From contig DTTI01000084.1 of assembly GCA_012964825.1 (NCBI GenBank), positions 109,963 to 173,962 of the forward strand: a stretch of 64,000 nucleotides of DNA, given 5' to 3'. Under the pieces are notes generated by a model, which was not told where the DNA came from, did no database searches, and worked only from the letters and a program-made list of their open reading frames with translations. Shown here piece after piece: positions 8,753 through 18,030 of this stretch. The DNA comes from Candidatus Neomarinimicrobiota bacterium (GTDB taxonomy: Bacteria > Fidelibacterota > Marinisomatia > Marinisomatales > S15-B10). The translations under genes were made by a program, and so were the position numbers. Each line of letters opens with the position of its first letter. Within the stretch, counting starts at the first letter, position 1.

Positions 8753-10406
8753 CAATTCAAATGTTGTGCAAAGATTGAGCTTGCTACTAGCAGTTTCTTT
8801 TGGTGTAGCACAGCAGCGTTCTACCTGGGAGGTGATTCAAGAAGAAGTTTGGACACCACGATGTGTGGAATGCCATCAGGAAGGAACCACTTTCGGTGAA
8901 CAATCTGATCTTTATCTCACGTCTGATGTAGCCTATGAGGAGTTGGTGAATACACTTCCAAACAACACTGCCGCAAGGGGTGACGGGTTTCTTCTTTTAG
9001 GCAATGATGGTTTGGCAAGTCTTCCTACAAGTTTCCTTTGGGAAAAAATAAATGCTTCAGATAAAGAGCACTTCTATTCTGATCACCCTTACTATGGAGC
9101 TCAGATGCCGCTTGGGGCATCATATCTGACTAACGGGCAATTGGCGTTTATAAAAGAGTGGATTCTGGGCGGTGCTCCCAAGGAGGGGATTGTGGAAAAG
9201 GCAAAGGAGTCTCTTCTAGATGACACCACAAGATACGATCCCCCGGAATTTATGGCTATTGACACACCGGAACAGGGAATCCAACTTCATTTGGGGCCTT
9301 TTGAGATCTCACCACAGTTTGAGAGGGAATTCTATTACTTTCAACCGCTGGATACGACCGGAAACATATATATTGAGCGGGCTGAACTCACCATGCGGTC
9401 CGGTAGCCATCATTTTATTGCTTATTCATTCTCTGAATCTATTCCCGCATGGGTTGGGCTGACACCTTTTGAATATCGTGATATACGGGCTGAGGACGGC
9501 TCTTATATTCAGTCTAGCCTATTAGCCACACTCTGGCACAGTTTTGGATTTGGAGCTCAGATCCCTTTTATGAATTACCAATTTCCTAATGGTGTAGCAC
9601 TGCGGCTTGATGCTGATCTAGGTTTGGATTTGAATTCACACTATATCAATCTGACGGACACAGCAAGCGTTGGTGAAGTGTATATAAATATGCATCTACT
9701 TAAACCGGAAGAAGTTGACCGGATCGCAGAAGTCCTCTCTCTTAATCACCTTACACTGAGTCTACCGCCGAATAAAGTAACGACACTTGATACAACATTC
9801 ACATTCATTGAAGATGCAAGTGTATTTCAGCTTATGTCACATGCACATGAACATATGCTGGAATTCAGAGTGGAAAAAGTTGGTGGTGAACTGGATGGAG
9901 AATTGGTTTATATCGCATATGACTGGGAGCACCCACCAATATTGGAACTGGATCCGCCCATCCACGTCCGGGCCGGGGAAGGGTTGAAACTAATCGTTAC
10001 ATATGACAATTGGACGGACGAAACATTAAGGTTTGGGTTTTTGAGTGAAGATGAAATGATGATACTATTTGGTTATTACTACTTTGGATCACCTAAGGCT
10101 TCAATTGAAGAAGAGCCCCTTCTGCCCGTTGCTTTTGATTTGAGACAGAATTACCCGAACCCGTTCAATGCTGAGACGAAAGTGGAGTTCACACTGAACA
10201 GGAATTCAAATATGAAACTTTATCTGTATGATATGATTGGCCGTCCGGTCACAACACTTCTGGATGGTAACATGGCTGCGGGCACCCATACGGTTAACTG
10301 GTCAGCTTCAGATAACAAAGGACGACCGCTCCCCTCGGGAGTATACCTAATAAAATTATCAGTTCAGGATCAGTTTCGGGTAATAAAGGCTGTGCTGCTG
10401 AGGTAG
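8736..10406 (+). CDS. Secreted PHM-like copper monooxygenase with haem-c motif and T9SS sorting domain
   Basis: 556 residues; it overlaps the ligase by 17 bp, and an ATG at 8745 is an alternative start. Signal peptide about 1-25. One haem-c site CVECH at 43-47 sits in a c-type cytochrome-like module (about 30-150). Residues about 180-450 look like the type II copper, ascorbate-dependent monooxygenase fold (PHM/DBH): HH at 225-226, His302 in LNSHYIN, HxH at 369-371, and Met441 in EDEMMI after the DNWTDETLRFGF strand, i.e. candidates for all CuH and CuM ligands. The C-terminal 90 residues are a Por/T9SS type A sorting domain (FDLRQNYPNPFN, then YDMIGRPV and LPSGVYLI). The substrate is unknown; the copper reading is by motif only. 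Confidence 0.75.
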   Translation: MKCMLSNSNVVQRLSLLLAVSFGVAQQRSTWEVIQEEVWTPRCVECHQEGTTFGEQSDLYLTSDVAYEELVNTLPNNTAARGDGFLLLGNDGLASLPTSFLWEKINASDKEHFYSDHPYYGAQMPLGASYLTNGQLAFIKEWILGGAPKEGIVEKAKESLLDDTTRYDPPEFMAIDTPEQGIQLHLGPFEISPQFEREFYYFQPLDTTGNIYIERAELTMRSGSHHFIAYSFSESIPAWVGLTPFEYRDIRAEDGSYIQSSLLATLWHSFGFGAQIPFMNYQFPNGVALRLDADLGLDLNSHYINLTDTASVGEVYINMHLLKPEEVDRIAEVLSLNHLTLSLPPNKVTTLDTTFTFIEDASVFQLMSHAHEHMLEFRVEKVGGELDGELVYIAYDWEHPPILELDPPIHVRAGEGLKLIVTYDNWTDETLRFGFLSEDEMMILFGYYYFGSPKASIEEEPLLPVAFDLRQNYPNPFNAETKVEFTLNRNSNMKLYLYDMIGRPVTTLLDGNMAAGTHTVNWSASDNKGRPLPSGVYLIKLSVQDQFRVIKAVLLR

Positions 10407-10416
10407 CCCGCGCCGG

Positions 10417-11970
10417 TTAATGCTTGAAACAGCGTTGGCCAGTAAAAACCATAGCGATGCCGTGTTCGTTACAAGCATCAATCACTTCCTGATCACGAAT
10501 AGAGCCACCAGGCTGGATCACGGTGGAAATCCCCGTTGTGCCAATGGCATCAATACTATCTCGGAAGGGGAAGAATGCATCAGAGGCCAGCACGCCACAC
10601 CTCACATTTTCACCTCCCTTGCGAAGCGCCATGTGCACTGCGTCCACCCGGCTCACTTGACCGGCTCCAAGCCCCACTGTGGTATAATCCTTTGCTATAA
10701 GAATTCCATTAGATTTGGCGTGGCGCAATACCTTCCAAGTGAATAAAGCAGTGTCGATTTCTTGGTCTGTTGGTTTCTTTTCAGTTACAACATTAAGATC
10801 ATCCCGGGTTAATATTTTTGTATCTACATCCTGGACCAATAAACCACCATCAACATTTCTTACTTCTAATTTGGGTTGGCGTTTGCCAAACTCACCAATC
10901 TCTAAAACTCGCAGATTTTTTTTCTTTTTAAAGGTATCTAACGCTTTGGGCTCAAAACCTGGTGCCAGAACAATTTCAACAAACACGGAAGTGATAGCCT
11001 CCGCCACTGCTTTGGTGCAAGTTCTGTTGAAGGCGATAATACCTCCAAATGCGGAAAGAGAATCAGCATTGAAAGCCCGATTATAGACATCCAGTATATC
11101 ATTACCCATGGCTACACCGCAGGGGTTGGCGTGCTTTACCACCACACAGGCTAGTTCATCAAATTCTCGGACGCAGGCCAACGCTCCATCTGCATCCATG
11201 ATATTATTATAAGATAGTTGTTTTCCTTGGTGGATGGTGGCATTAATAATATTTGGCTCATCATTGCCCGGGATTTTGTAAGAAGCAGCAGATTGGTGGG
11301 GGTTTTCACCATACCGCATTTCAGAATGTTTTTCAAAAGTGATTGAGAAATCATCCGATAAATCCTCACTTTTCAGATAATTATGGATAATGGTGTCATA
11401 TTGTGCTGTGTGGCCAAATGCTTTGGACGAAAGATATTTTCGCGTCTCGAATGATATTTCTCCCGACTGGAGTTCATCGGAGAGGGAGGAATAATCAGCC
11501 GGATCCACAGCGACGCAGACCCACCCCACATTTTTTGCTGCTGAGCGGATCATGGTGGGCCCACCAACATCCACATTCTCCAATGCCAAGGCCAGATCGC
11601 AATCTTCATGGGAAATAGTGTCTGAAAATGGATAAAGATTACATACCACAAGATCAATCCATTGAATATTGTTGGATTCAGCATCACCGCTGTGTAGATC
11701 ACGAAGACCAAGGATTCCGCCTTCTACCAATGGGTTGATGGTTTTTACCCGTCCATCCATGATCTCCGGGAATTGGGTGTAATCACTTACATCCGTAACG
11801 GGAATATTTGCATCACGAAGTGCTTTAGCAGTACCGCCCGTGGAAAGCATTTCAACACTAAGACCGTTCAGTGATTCGGCCAATTCTACTACGCCTGTTT
11901 TTTCGAAGACAGATATAAGCGCCCGTTTTACTTGAGTTGGGTTTTGATTTAAGATAGGATTATTAATCAT
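10417..11970 (-). CDS. purH: Bifunctional AICAR formyltransferase/IMP cyclohydrolase PurH
   Basis: 517 residues. The N-terminal cyclohydrolase begins KRALISVFEKTGVVELA and has LSTGGTAKALRD, FPEIMDGRVKT and VDVGGPTMIRSAAKN. The C-terminal formyltransferase has RYGENPHQSA, VVKHANPCGVA (catalytic Lys-His), FFPFRDSIDAIGTTGIST, VIQPGGSIRD and the C-terminal FKH. It catalyses the last two steps to IMP. Residues after GRVKT read INPLVEGG instead of the common LHPKVHGG. Last gene of the purine operon; it overlaps purN by 8 bp and ends 10 bp from a convergent gene with no obvious terminator between. Confidence 0.96.
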   Translation of the reverse strand: MINNPILNQNPTQVKRALISVFEKTGVVELAESLNGLSVEMLSTGGTAKALRDANIPVTDVSDYTQFPEIMDGRVKTINPLVEGGILGLRDLHSGDAESNNIQWIDLVVCNLYPFSDTISHEDCDLALALENVDVGGPTMIRSAAKNVGWVCVAVDPADYSSLSDELQSGEISFETRKYLSSKAFGHTAQYDTIIHNYLKSEDLSDDFSITFEKHSEMRYGENPHQSAASYKIPGNDEPNIINATIHQGKQLSYNNIMDADGALACVREFDELACVVVKHANPCGVAMGNDILDVYNRAFNADSLSAFGGIIAFNRTCTKAVAEAITSVFVEIVLAPGFEPKALDTFKKKKNLRVLEIGEFGKRQPKLEVRNVDGGLLVQDVDTKILTRDDLNVVTEKKPTDQEIDTALFTWKVLRHAKSNGILIAKDYTTVGLGAGQVSRVDAVHMALRKGGENVRCGVLASDAFFPFRDSIDAIGTTGISTVIQPGGSIRDQEVIDACNEHGIAMVFTGQRCFKH

Positions 11971-12544
11971 ATTTATCAGTTTGGATCAATTTTATCGCTT
12001 CAATGAAAGCTTCACCTTCCAATGCTTGGACTTTTGTCTTTAAAGATTCAACGGTATCCTCAGGTGTAACGGTGCATTTTTTCTGGCTCAGGATCGGTCC
12101 AGCATCTACTTCTTCGGTGACAAAATGGATCGTACACCCTGTTTCAGCATCACCATTTTTTATTACTTCAGCGTGAACGTTGGTATCCATTCCACCAGCA
12201 TATTTTGGCAGTAGAGAAGGGTGGACGTTTAAAATTCTGTCACGCCATTCCTGGCAAAATTCCACTGACAGAATCCGCATGAAGCCGATGAGAAGCACCA
12301 GTTCAACACCATAGTTTTGCAGAACCGTGGTCATTTCTCTATCAAACTCTTCTCTGGCTTTTCCTTTATGGGGAATGAAAAAAGTTGGTACTCCGTGGTT
12401 TTTGGCCCGTTCTAGGATGTAAGCGCTTTCTTGATTGGAGACGACCACCGATACTTTCGCATCTAACAGGCCGTTATTTACGGCATCCAGTACAGCTTGT
12501 AAGTCTGTCCCTTTTGTGGATCCAAGAACACCAAGCTTAATCAT
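11963..12544 (-). CDS. purN: Phosphoribosylglycinamide formyltransferase PurN
   Basis: 193 residues from the ATG at 12544, which overlaps the purD stop as ATGA; a TTG nine bases earlier is less likely. It shows the catalytic ILNVHPSLLP (Asn, His) and VTEEVDAGPI (Asp), and the N-terminal GVLGSTKGTDLQAVLD phosphate loop. It transfers formyl from 10-formyl-THF to GAR (step 3). The segment after HPSLLP, YAGGMDTNVHAEVI, departs from the usual FKGLHTHRQAL form, but the catalytic residues are kept. Confidence 0.94.
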   Translation of the reverse strand: MIKLGVLGSTKGTDLQAVLDAVNNGLLDAKVSVVVSNQESAYILERAKNHGVPTFFIPHKGKAREEFDREMTTVLQNYGVELVLLIGFMRILSVEFCQEWRDRILNVHPSLLPKYAGGMDTNVHAEVIKNGDAETGCTIHFVTEEVDAGPILSQKKCTVTPEDTVESLKTKVQALEGEAFIEAIKLIQTDKYD

Positions 12545-13866
12545 CGGAGACAAACCATATGATCAATTCTTTTTTGCACTAGTGCTTCGGTACCTATATC
12601 TGTCCGATGAAAGAGGGGGCCGGTTACTCTTGAAATTTCCCCTTCAGCAAGTTGCTCTGCCGCGGTAATAGAGTCGGCTATCCCCACTACGGCCACAGTT
12701 CTGCTACCTGCTTCTACCAACTGGTCATTTTTCATATCCACCGATGCGTAAAATAGGCCTTCCCGATTTTCAATACCTGACACATCAATTGGCTCGCCCT
12801 TCACTGGATTGTCAGGATATCCTTCAGGCACTGCATACTTGCAGACCGTGGCCTGGTTTCTGAACTTGACATCAACATCATGGAGGTTACCATCCGCAAT
12901 GGCTCTACAAAGTGCAACAAAATCTGATTCTAGCAGAGGCAACACATTCATGGCTTCTGGATCACCGAAACGGGCGTTGTATTCAATGAGCTTGAGACCG
13001 GTTGCAGTGGCCATAAAACCGCCGTAGAGAATACCTTTGTAACCTTCTCCGCACTTATCTTTCAATGCAGTGACCATCGCCAGGTTGATTGCCTGTGCCT
13101 GTTCAATATCAGCATCTCTGAGAAAGGGGAGGGAGTGGTTTGCATCAGAGTAGGTCCCCATGCCGCCGGTGTTGGGGCCTGTATCTCCTTCGTAGGCTCG
13201 CTTGTGGTCCTGTACCACTGGCATATGTTTCAGAGTTTCTCCATCGCAGAAGCTCATGAGAGAAAACTCCTGCCCCGTCAGTTTTTCTTCGATGACAAAC
13301 TGACCGCCTTTTTCCACTAGCTCTCGGCAATACTCCACGGCTTCCCCATAGGAATAAAGGTGTTCCCCTGAAACTTTTACACCTTTGCCTCCCGCCAGAC
13401 CATCATACTTCACTACATAGTTCTCACCTAGTTCATTCAGATAATCAGTAACACCCTCCATGGATGAAAATGTCTTGTATTCAGGACAGGCAGGAATATT
13501 GTATTCTTTGAGAAGATCTCGGGCGAACGCTTTAGAGGTTTCGATCTGGGCCAAGTCTTTTTTGGGTCCCACCACTTTGACACCCGTTTCCCAAAGTGCA
13601 TCAGCCACACCGCAGGCCAGTGGATTCTCCGGCCCGATGATGGCAAGCCCCACTCCGTTTTTCTCTACATACGAAATGACTGAATCTGAGTCGTTAATGT
13701 CACCTTTAGTTACATCGTCACATAAGTCGGCAATGCCGGGATTGAAGTTTGTGGCGAGGCAAAAAATCTTTTTTTCTTGGGGAGAACAATGCAAAGCTCG
13801 GCAGATGGCGTGCTCCCGGGCACCGGAACCCACCACCAGAAAGTTATTATTCACCATTTCGGTCAT
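12541..13866 (-). CDS. purD: Phosphoribosylamine-glycine ligase PurD
   Basis: 441 residues, ATP-grasp enzyme making GAR from phosphoribosylamine and glycine (step 2). It has NFLVVGSGAREHAICRAL at the N-terminus, IGPENPLACGVAD, YVVKYDGLAGGKGV (ATP-binding), MPVVQDHKRAYEGDTGPNTG and EYNARFGDPEAMNVLP. The start lies 20 bp inside purF. A second in-frame ATG nine bases on (MVNNNFLVV) is possible. Length fits the family (about 430). Confidence 0.96.
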   Translation of the reverse strand: MTEMVNNNFLVVGSGAREHAICRALHCSPQEKKIFCLATNFNPGIADLCDDVTKGDINDSDSVISYVEKNGVGLAIIGPENPLACGVADALWETGVKVVGPKKDLAQIETSKAFARDLLKEYNIPACPEYKTFSSMEGVTDYLNELGENYVVKYDGLAGGKGVKVSGEHLYSYGEAVEYCRELVEKGGQFVIEEKLTGQEFSLMSFCDGETLKHMPVVQDHKRAYEGDTGPNTGGMGTYSDANHSLPFLRDADIEQAQAINLAMVTALKDKCGEGYKGILYGGFMATATGLKLIEYNARFGDPEAMNVLPLLESDFVALCRAIADGNLHDVDVKFRNQATVCKYAVPEGYPDNPVKGEPIDVSGIENREGLFYASVDMKNDQLVEAGSRTVAVVGIADSITAAEQLAEGEISRVTGPLFHRTDIGTEALVQKRIDHMVCLR

Positions 13867-15322
13867 TTAGTCGCATGGTTTCCATCTCGATCATTTTTTC
13901 TTCGTCTACGTTCCCTGAAACATACCAGCCATCGAGACATGCCATGCACGGACGATCAATGTTGTGATCGCCTCTTCGGGTCACTGCTTCTACTAGGTCG
14001 GGGATTTCCTGGTAAAGGAGAATGTCCACACCGATATAGGCCTGGATTTCATCAACCGATTTCTGGGCAGCAATCAGTTCTGACCGAGTTGGCATATCCA
14101 CACCGTAGAAACAGGGATTCTTCACCGGTGGACAGGCAGAAACAAAGTAAACTTCTTTTGCACCCATGTCCTTAACCATACGGACAATTTGCCGACTTGT
14201 GTTTCCACGGACGATGCTGTCATCAACGATCATCACTTTTTTGTCTCGGATCTCGATTTCCTGCGGAACCAGCTTATATCGGATCGATTTCTTCCGTTCG
14301 GCTTGGCCCGGCATGATGAATGTTCGTCCAATGAATGGATTTTTATATAGACCTTCAGAGTAACGGACGCCCAGTTCGTAAGCTAATGACAAGGCGGCGG
14401 TATTGGCTGTGGAAGGTGCTGGGATGACGATGTCCGGATGAATATCGGGATATTTTTCAGCCCATTTTTTTGCCAAGTTCTGACCCATCCTTAGTCTAGA
14501 GCGGTAAACACTTACGTCATTCATCATTGTGTCCGGGCGGGAGAAGTAGACGTACTCGAAAATGCAGGGTGTGAATTCGTCCGACGCAAGTTTTTTACTG
14601 AAAACTTTGCCACTTTCACTTACATAGTAAACTTCGCCTGGTTCAACATTGCCTTTCGGTTTGAATCCCAGTGAATGAAACATGGTAGTCTCGCTAGAAA
14701 ATATGTGATCAACAGAACCGTTGTCACTTGTGCGCTCACCTCTTGACAGTGGCCGTATACCATGTGGATCCCTGAAGGCGATAAGTCCTTTTCCCACGAT
14801 TGCGGCTACCACCGAAAAAGACCCGGTGGCACGGGCAAAGACACTTTTTACTGCACCACAGATTTGTTCGAAAAATGCTTTGTCTGATTTTGATGAACCG
14901 TTTTGTTCCAGTGCACTGGCAAACATGTGGAGCAAAACTTCTGTGTCGCTGTTAGTGTTGAGGTACCGTTTCTCTCTATCCGTGATCTCTTTCGCCAACT
15001 CTTTATAGTTGACAAGGTTGCCGTTATGTCCCAGGGCGACACCGTAAGGTACTTCCGTCCAGAAGGGCTGAATCTCGCCATGACCAAAACCACCATGAGT
15101 TGGGTATCGGGTGTGGCCAATTCCTACGTTACCCTTGAGCAGGTTCATGTTTTGCTCATTAAAGATATCCCGAACTAGACCGAGACCTTTCTCTTTATGC
15201 ATGCGAAGATCATAAGTGATAATTCCGGCGGCATCCTGACCCCGATGCTGGAGATGGATCAGGCTGTCATAAAGTTCAGATGCTACGGACGTCTGTGCCT
15301 GGATTCCCACAATGCCGCACAT
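13847..15322 (-). CDS. purF: Amidophosphoribosyltransferase PurF
   Basis: 491 residues; commits PRPP to purine synthesis (step 1). It starts MCGIVGI, so Cys2 is the Ntn glutaminase nucleophile and no propeptide is seen. It has IGHTRYPTHG, GHNGNLVNYKEL, RDPHGIRPLS and the PRPP site KVMIVDDSIVRGNTSRQIV. The Cys residues of the C-terminal part (CPPVKNPCFYGVD, CMAC) resemble those that bind an Fe-S cluster in B. subtilis-type PurF. Start and purB stop overlap as TGATG. Confidence 0.96.
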   Translation of the reverse strand: MCGIVGIQAQTSVASELYDSLIHLQHRGQDAAGIITYDLRMHKEKGLGLVRDIFNEQNMNLLKGNVGIGHTRYPTHGGFGHGEIQPFWTEVPYGVALGHNGNLVNYKELAKEITDREKRYLNTNSDTEVLLHMFASALEQNGSSKSDKAFFEQICGAVKSVFARATGSFSVVAAIVGKGLIAFRDPHGIRPLSRGERTSDNGSVDHIFSSETTMFHSLGFKPKGNVEPGEVYYVSESGKVFSKKLASDEFTPCIFEYVYFSRPDTMMNDVSVYRSRLRMGQNLAKKWAEKYPDIHPDIVIPAPSTANTAALSLAYELGVRYSEGLYKNPFIGRTFIMPGQAERKKSIRYKLVPQEIEIRDKKVMIVDDSIVRGNTSRQIVRMVKDMGAKEVYFVSACPPVKNPCFYGVDMPTRSELIAAQKSVDEIQAYIGVDILLYQEIPDLVEAVTRRGDHNIDRPCMACLDGWYVSGNVDEEKMIEMETMRLNDRNGE

Positions 15323-16671
15323 CAGATCATCTCCACAAGCTTTGGGGCAAGCCCGGTGTAGTCAGCTGGTGTGAGCTTAAGAAGTGTCTGTTTATCCTTA
15401 TCACCGAGATTTAGTTGGGACACGAATTGTTTTATTGAATTAGCATCAACCTGTTGACCTCGGGTCAGTGCCTTCATTCCCTCGTAGGCATCTTGCTTTC
15501 CCGCTTTTCGGAGGATGGTTTGAACCGCTTCAGCTAACACTTCCCAGTGTTTGTTCAGTTCGGCTGATAATTGAGATCTGTTAACAGAGATACGACTGAG
15601 ACCATTCAAAACATTTTTCAGTGCTAAAGTGCTGTGCCCAAGGGCAACACCTTGGTTGCGCAATGTGGTACTGTCAGTAAGGTCCCGCTGCATTCTGGAA
15701 ATGGGGAGTGTGGTGGCGAGATGATTCAGCAGTGCATTTGCCACACCCAGATTACCTTCAGCATTTTCAAACTGAATAGGATTGATCTTGTGAGGCATGG
15801 TGGAGGAGCCTACTTCACCGGCCACGGTTTTCTGACCTAGTATTCCACGACTGATGTATGACCACATATCTCTGCAGAGATTGGTGAGGATGGAATTGAT
15901 CCTTACAATTTGATGATAACTTTCCGCAAGTGAATCGTGGGATTCAATCTGAGTGGTGACAAGATTCGGTTCCAGTCCGAGACTTTTAATGATCCTGTTG
16001 GTAAAGCGTATCCAGTTCACTTTGGGATACGCCACTTTGTGTGCTGACCAAGTTCCTGTGGCACCGCCCAATTTCCCTGACAGTTGATGGGTTTTGATCT
16101 GATGGATCTGGCGTTTGAGTCTTCCGGAGAAAACAGCCACTTCTTTTCCGAAGGTGGTTGGTGTGGCGGGCTGGCCGTGGGTGAGAGCCAGCATGGATGA
16201 ATTTTTATAGCGGCGCGCAAGCTTCTTCAATTCTCTGTTAACATTATGTAAAACAGGCAGATACGCCAGCTTTAATCCGTCCCGCCACATAAGTGAATAT
16301 GCCAGATTGTTCACATCCTCTGAAGTGAGAGCAAAATGAATCCATGGATGCAGGGTCTTTTTCATCTTGGATTGAAGAAAATATTCCACCGCTTTAACAT
16401 CATGGTTGGTGCTCAATTCAATTTTTTTGATTTTTTGAGCGGCGGCTACATTAAAGTTTCTGTAAATATTGCGCAGTTTGGTTTGTTTTGTGTTGGTGAA
16501 TGGTTCTATTTCCTTTATCCCTCTTTCGCTACCAAGAGCAATGAGGTATTCAACTTCAACCATGACGCGGTAGCGCATAAGTGATGATTCGGAAAAGATG
16601 ACGGAAAGCTCTTTTACACTTGCAGCGTAGCGGCCATCCAAAGGGGATAGATTGTTTAAGGTATCAGACAC
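15322..16671 (-). CDS. purB: Adenylosuccinate lyase PurB
   Basis: 449 residues from a GTG at 16671 that overlaps the purE stop (GTGTCTGA). The frame is open 14 codons further, but homology should begin at LNNLSPLDGRYAASVKEL, as in E. coli-type PurB (about 456 aa). Signature SSTMPHKINPIQFENAEGN, plus THGQPATPTTFGKEVAVF and TSEDVNNLAYSLM. It cleaves SAICAR (step 8) and adenylosuccinate, so it serves both IMP and AMP synthesis. Confidence 0.94.
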   Translation of the reverse strand: MSDTLNNLSPLDGRYAASVKELSVIFSESSLMRYRVMVEVEYLIALGSERGIKEIEPFTNTKQTKLRNIYRNFNVAAAQKIKKIELSTNHDVKAVEYFLQSKMKKTLHPWIHFALTSEDVNNLAYSLMWRDGLKLAYLPVLHNVNRELKKLARRYKNSSMLALTHGQPATPTTFGKEVAVFSGRLKRQIHQIKTHQLSGKLGGATGTWSAHKVAYPKVNWIRFTNRIIKSLGLEPNLVTTQIESHDSLAESYHQIVRINSILTNLCRDMWSYISRGILGQKTVAGEVGSSTMPHKINPIQFENAEGNLGVANALLNHLATTLPISRMQRDLTDSTTLRNQGVALGHSTLALKNVLNGLSRISVNRSQLSAELNKHWEVLAEAVQTILRKAGKQDAYEGMKALTRGQQVDANSIKQFVSQLNLGDKDKQTLLKLTPADYTGLAPKLVEMI

Positions 16672-17050
16672 CAAAGAGACGTTTAACCGCCAGGGCACAG
16701 TTCCCCGGATCAATCACTGTCATCACCGGTGTATTACTGGGCATCTGCAGAGTGGAATGGATGTTTACAAGCATATCTGCTTTGTCCGAGAAGGGGGGGC
16801 AGGCTAAAGTGGGGTGTTCGGAATTGGCCGCCACGAAACCAGACAGGGCATTGGATCGGCCGGCTATGGTGATGTACACCAGATCTTTTTCACCCTGGTT
16901 AGCCTCCAAGATCTCGAGAACTTTCAGCGGCTCTTTGTGGGCCGAAGCGGCGTGTTGTTCCCAGGGGATGTTGAATTCATCCAGTTTATTGGTGATTTTC
17001 TTGGTGTGGGGTTCATCCGATGTAGAACCCATGATGATGACAGCCTTCAT
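16664..17050 (-). CDS. purE: AIR carboxylase, class II PurE (short)
   Basis: 128 residues. It has MGSTSDEPHTKKI, SAHKEPLKVLEI and AGRSNALSGFVAANSEHPTLACPP. The GRSN...CPP pattern is that of class II PurE (vertebrate PAICS and treponemes), which carboxylates AIR directly with CO2, rather than the class I pattern (SAHRTP, AGGAAHLPGM), which works with N5-CAIR from PurK. No purK lies in this complete cluster, in keeping with class II. It is about 30 residues shorter at the C-terminus than relatives I recall. It overlaps purC by 4 bp and purB by 8 bp. Confidence 0.88.
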   Translation of the reverse strand: MKAVIIMGSTSDEPHTKKITNKLDEFNIPWEQHAASAHKEPLKVLEILEANQGEKDLVYITIAGRSNALSGFVAANSEHPTLACPPFSDKADMLVNIHSTLQMPSNTPVMTVIDPGNCALAVKRLFGV

Positions 17051-18030
17051 AAATGATCCTTTAGGTTTTCGTTAATTCGTTCTTGAACCGGTTTGTCTTC
17101 AGGGAAGATAAATGTTCCACCGGTAATGGTCTCGTATAAATAGATGTAACGACTGGATAGCTCTACTATTAGTTCTTCCGGCGCTTCAGGGAGGGTCTCA
17201 TCGTTATAAGGGTCACAATTGTCCACAAACCAGAGCCGTAAGAATTCCTTATCCACATTCTGCGGTTCTTCTCCAGCTGCCATCTTTTCATCATACGTCT
17301 CGGTGATCCAGTAACGGCTGCTGTCCGGTGTATGGATTTCATCAATCAAAACGATGTTACCGTCTGAATCGCGCCCCATTTCATACTTAGTATCCACCAG
17401 GATCATACCGTGCTCGGCTGCTTTTTCTTGTCCAAAAGCGAACAGTTCCAACGATTTTTGACTGCAATAGTCCCAGTCTTTCTGTGATATCCACCCTTCG
17501 TTGACGATTTCATCTGGGGCAATGGGTCTATCATGATGTTCTTCTTTGGTGGTGGGGGTAAGCATGTTGGAATCCAGCTTTTGGTTTTTGATGAGTCCTT
17601 CCGGAAGTGCGTTACCGCAATATTCCCTGTTGCCGTTATTATAAACGGTCCATAGGGCCGTGCTGGTGCTGCCGGTGATGTATCCTCGGACAACGAATTC
17701 AATAGGGAGGACGTCGCATTTCTTTGCCACTGTCACATTGGGGTCTGGTACTGAGATCACATGATTTGGAATGATGTCTTGTGTCTGGTCAAACCACCAG
17801 GCGCTGGTCTGGTTCAGAACCTGCCCTTTGAAGGGAATGGCGGCAAGAACACGATCAAACGCACTTTGACGATCAGTGGTGATAAGAGCGATCTTATCGT
17901 TGAAATCATATTGATCTCTCACTTTACCCTTTCGTTTTGTTCCAGCCGGCAGATCGGTTTCGGTGAGCGTATTGTTTAGTTCGATGCGGATGCGATCCGC
18001 ATATCCTTCACTGTATTTTATAGCAGTCAT
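17047..18030 (-). CDS. purC: SAICAR synthase PurC (long form)
   Basis: 327 residues, the long yeast ADE1-like form rather than the ~240-residue bacterial form. It has GKVRDQYDFNDKIALITTDR (ATP-binding Gly-rich loop), FDRVLAAIPFKGQVLNQTSAWWFD, FVVRGYITGSTSTALW and LVDTKYEMGRDSDGNIVLID (metal/CAIR site). It ligates aspartate to CAIR (step 7). It directly precedes purE in the transcript, the same order as the fused SAICAR synthase-AIR carboxylase of vertebrate PAICS. Confidence 0.95.
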   Translation of the reverse strand: MTAIKYSEGYADRIRIELNNTLTETDLPAGTKRKGKVRDQYDFNDKIALITTDRQSAFDRVLAAIPFKGQVLNQTSAWWFDQTQDIIPNHVISVPDPNVTVAKKCDVLPIEFVVRGYITGSTSTALWTVYNNGNREYCGNALPEGLIKNQKLDSNMLTPTTKEEHHDRPIAPDEIVNEGWISQKDWDYCSQKSLELFAFGQEKAAEHGMILVDTKYEMGRDSDGNIVLIDEIHTPDSSRYWITETYDEKMAAGEEPQNVDKEFLRLWFVDNCDPYNDETLPEAPEELIVELSSRYIYLYETITGGTFIFPEDKPVQERINENLKDHL

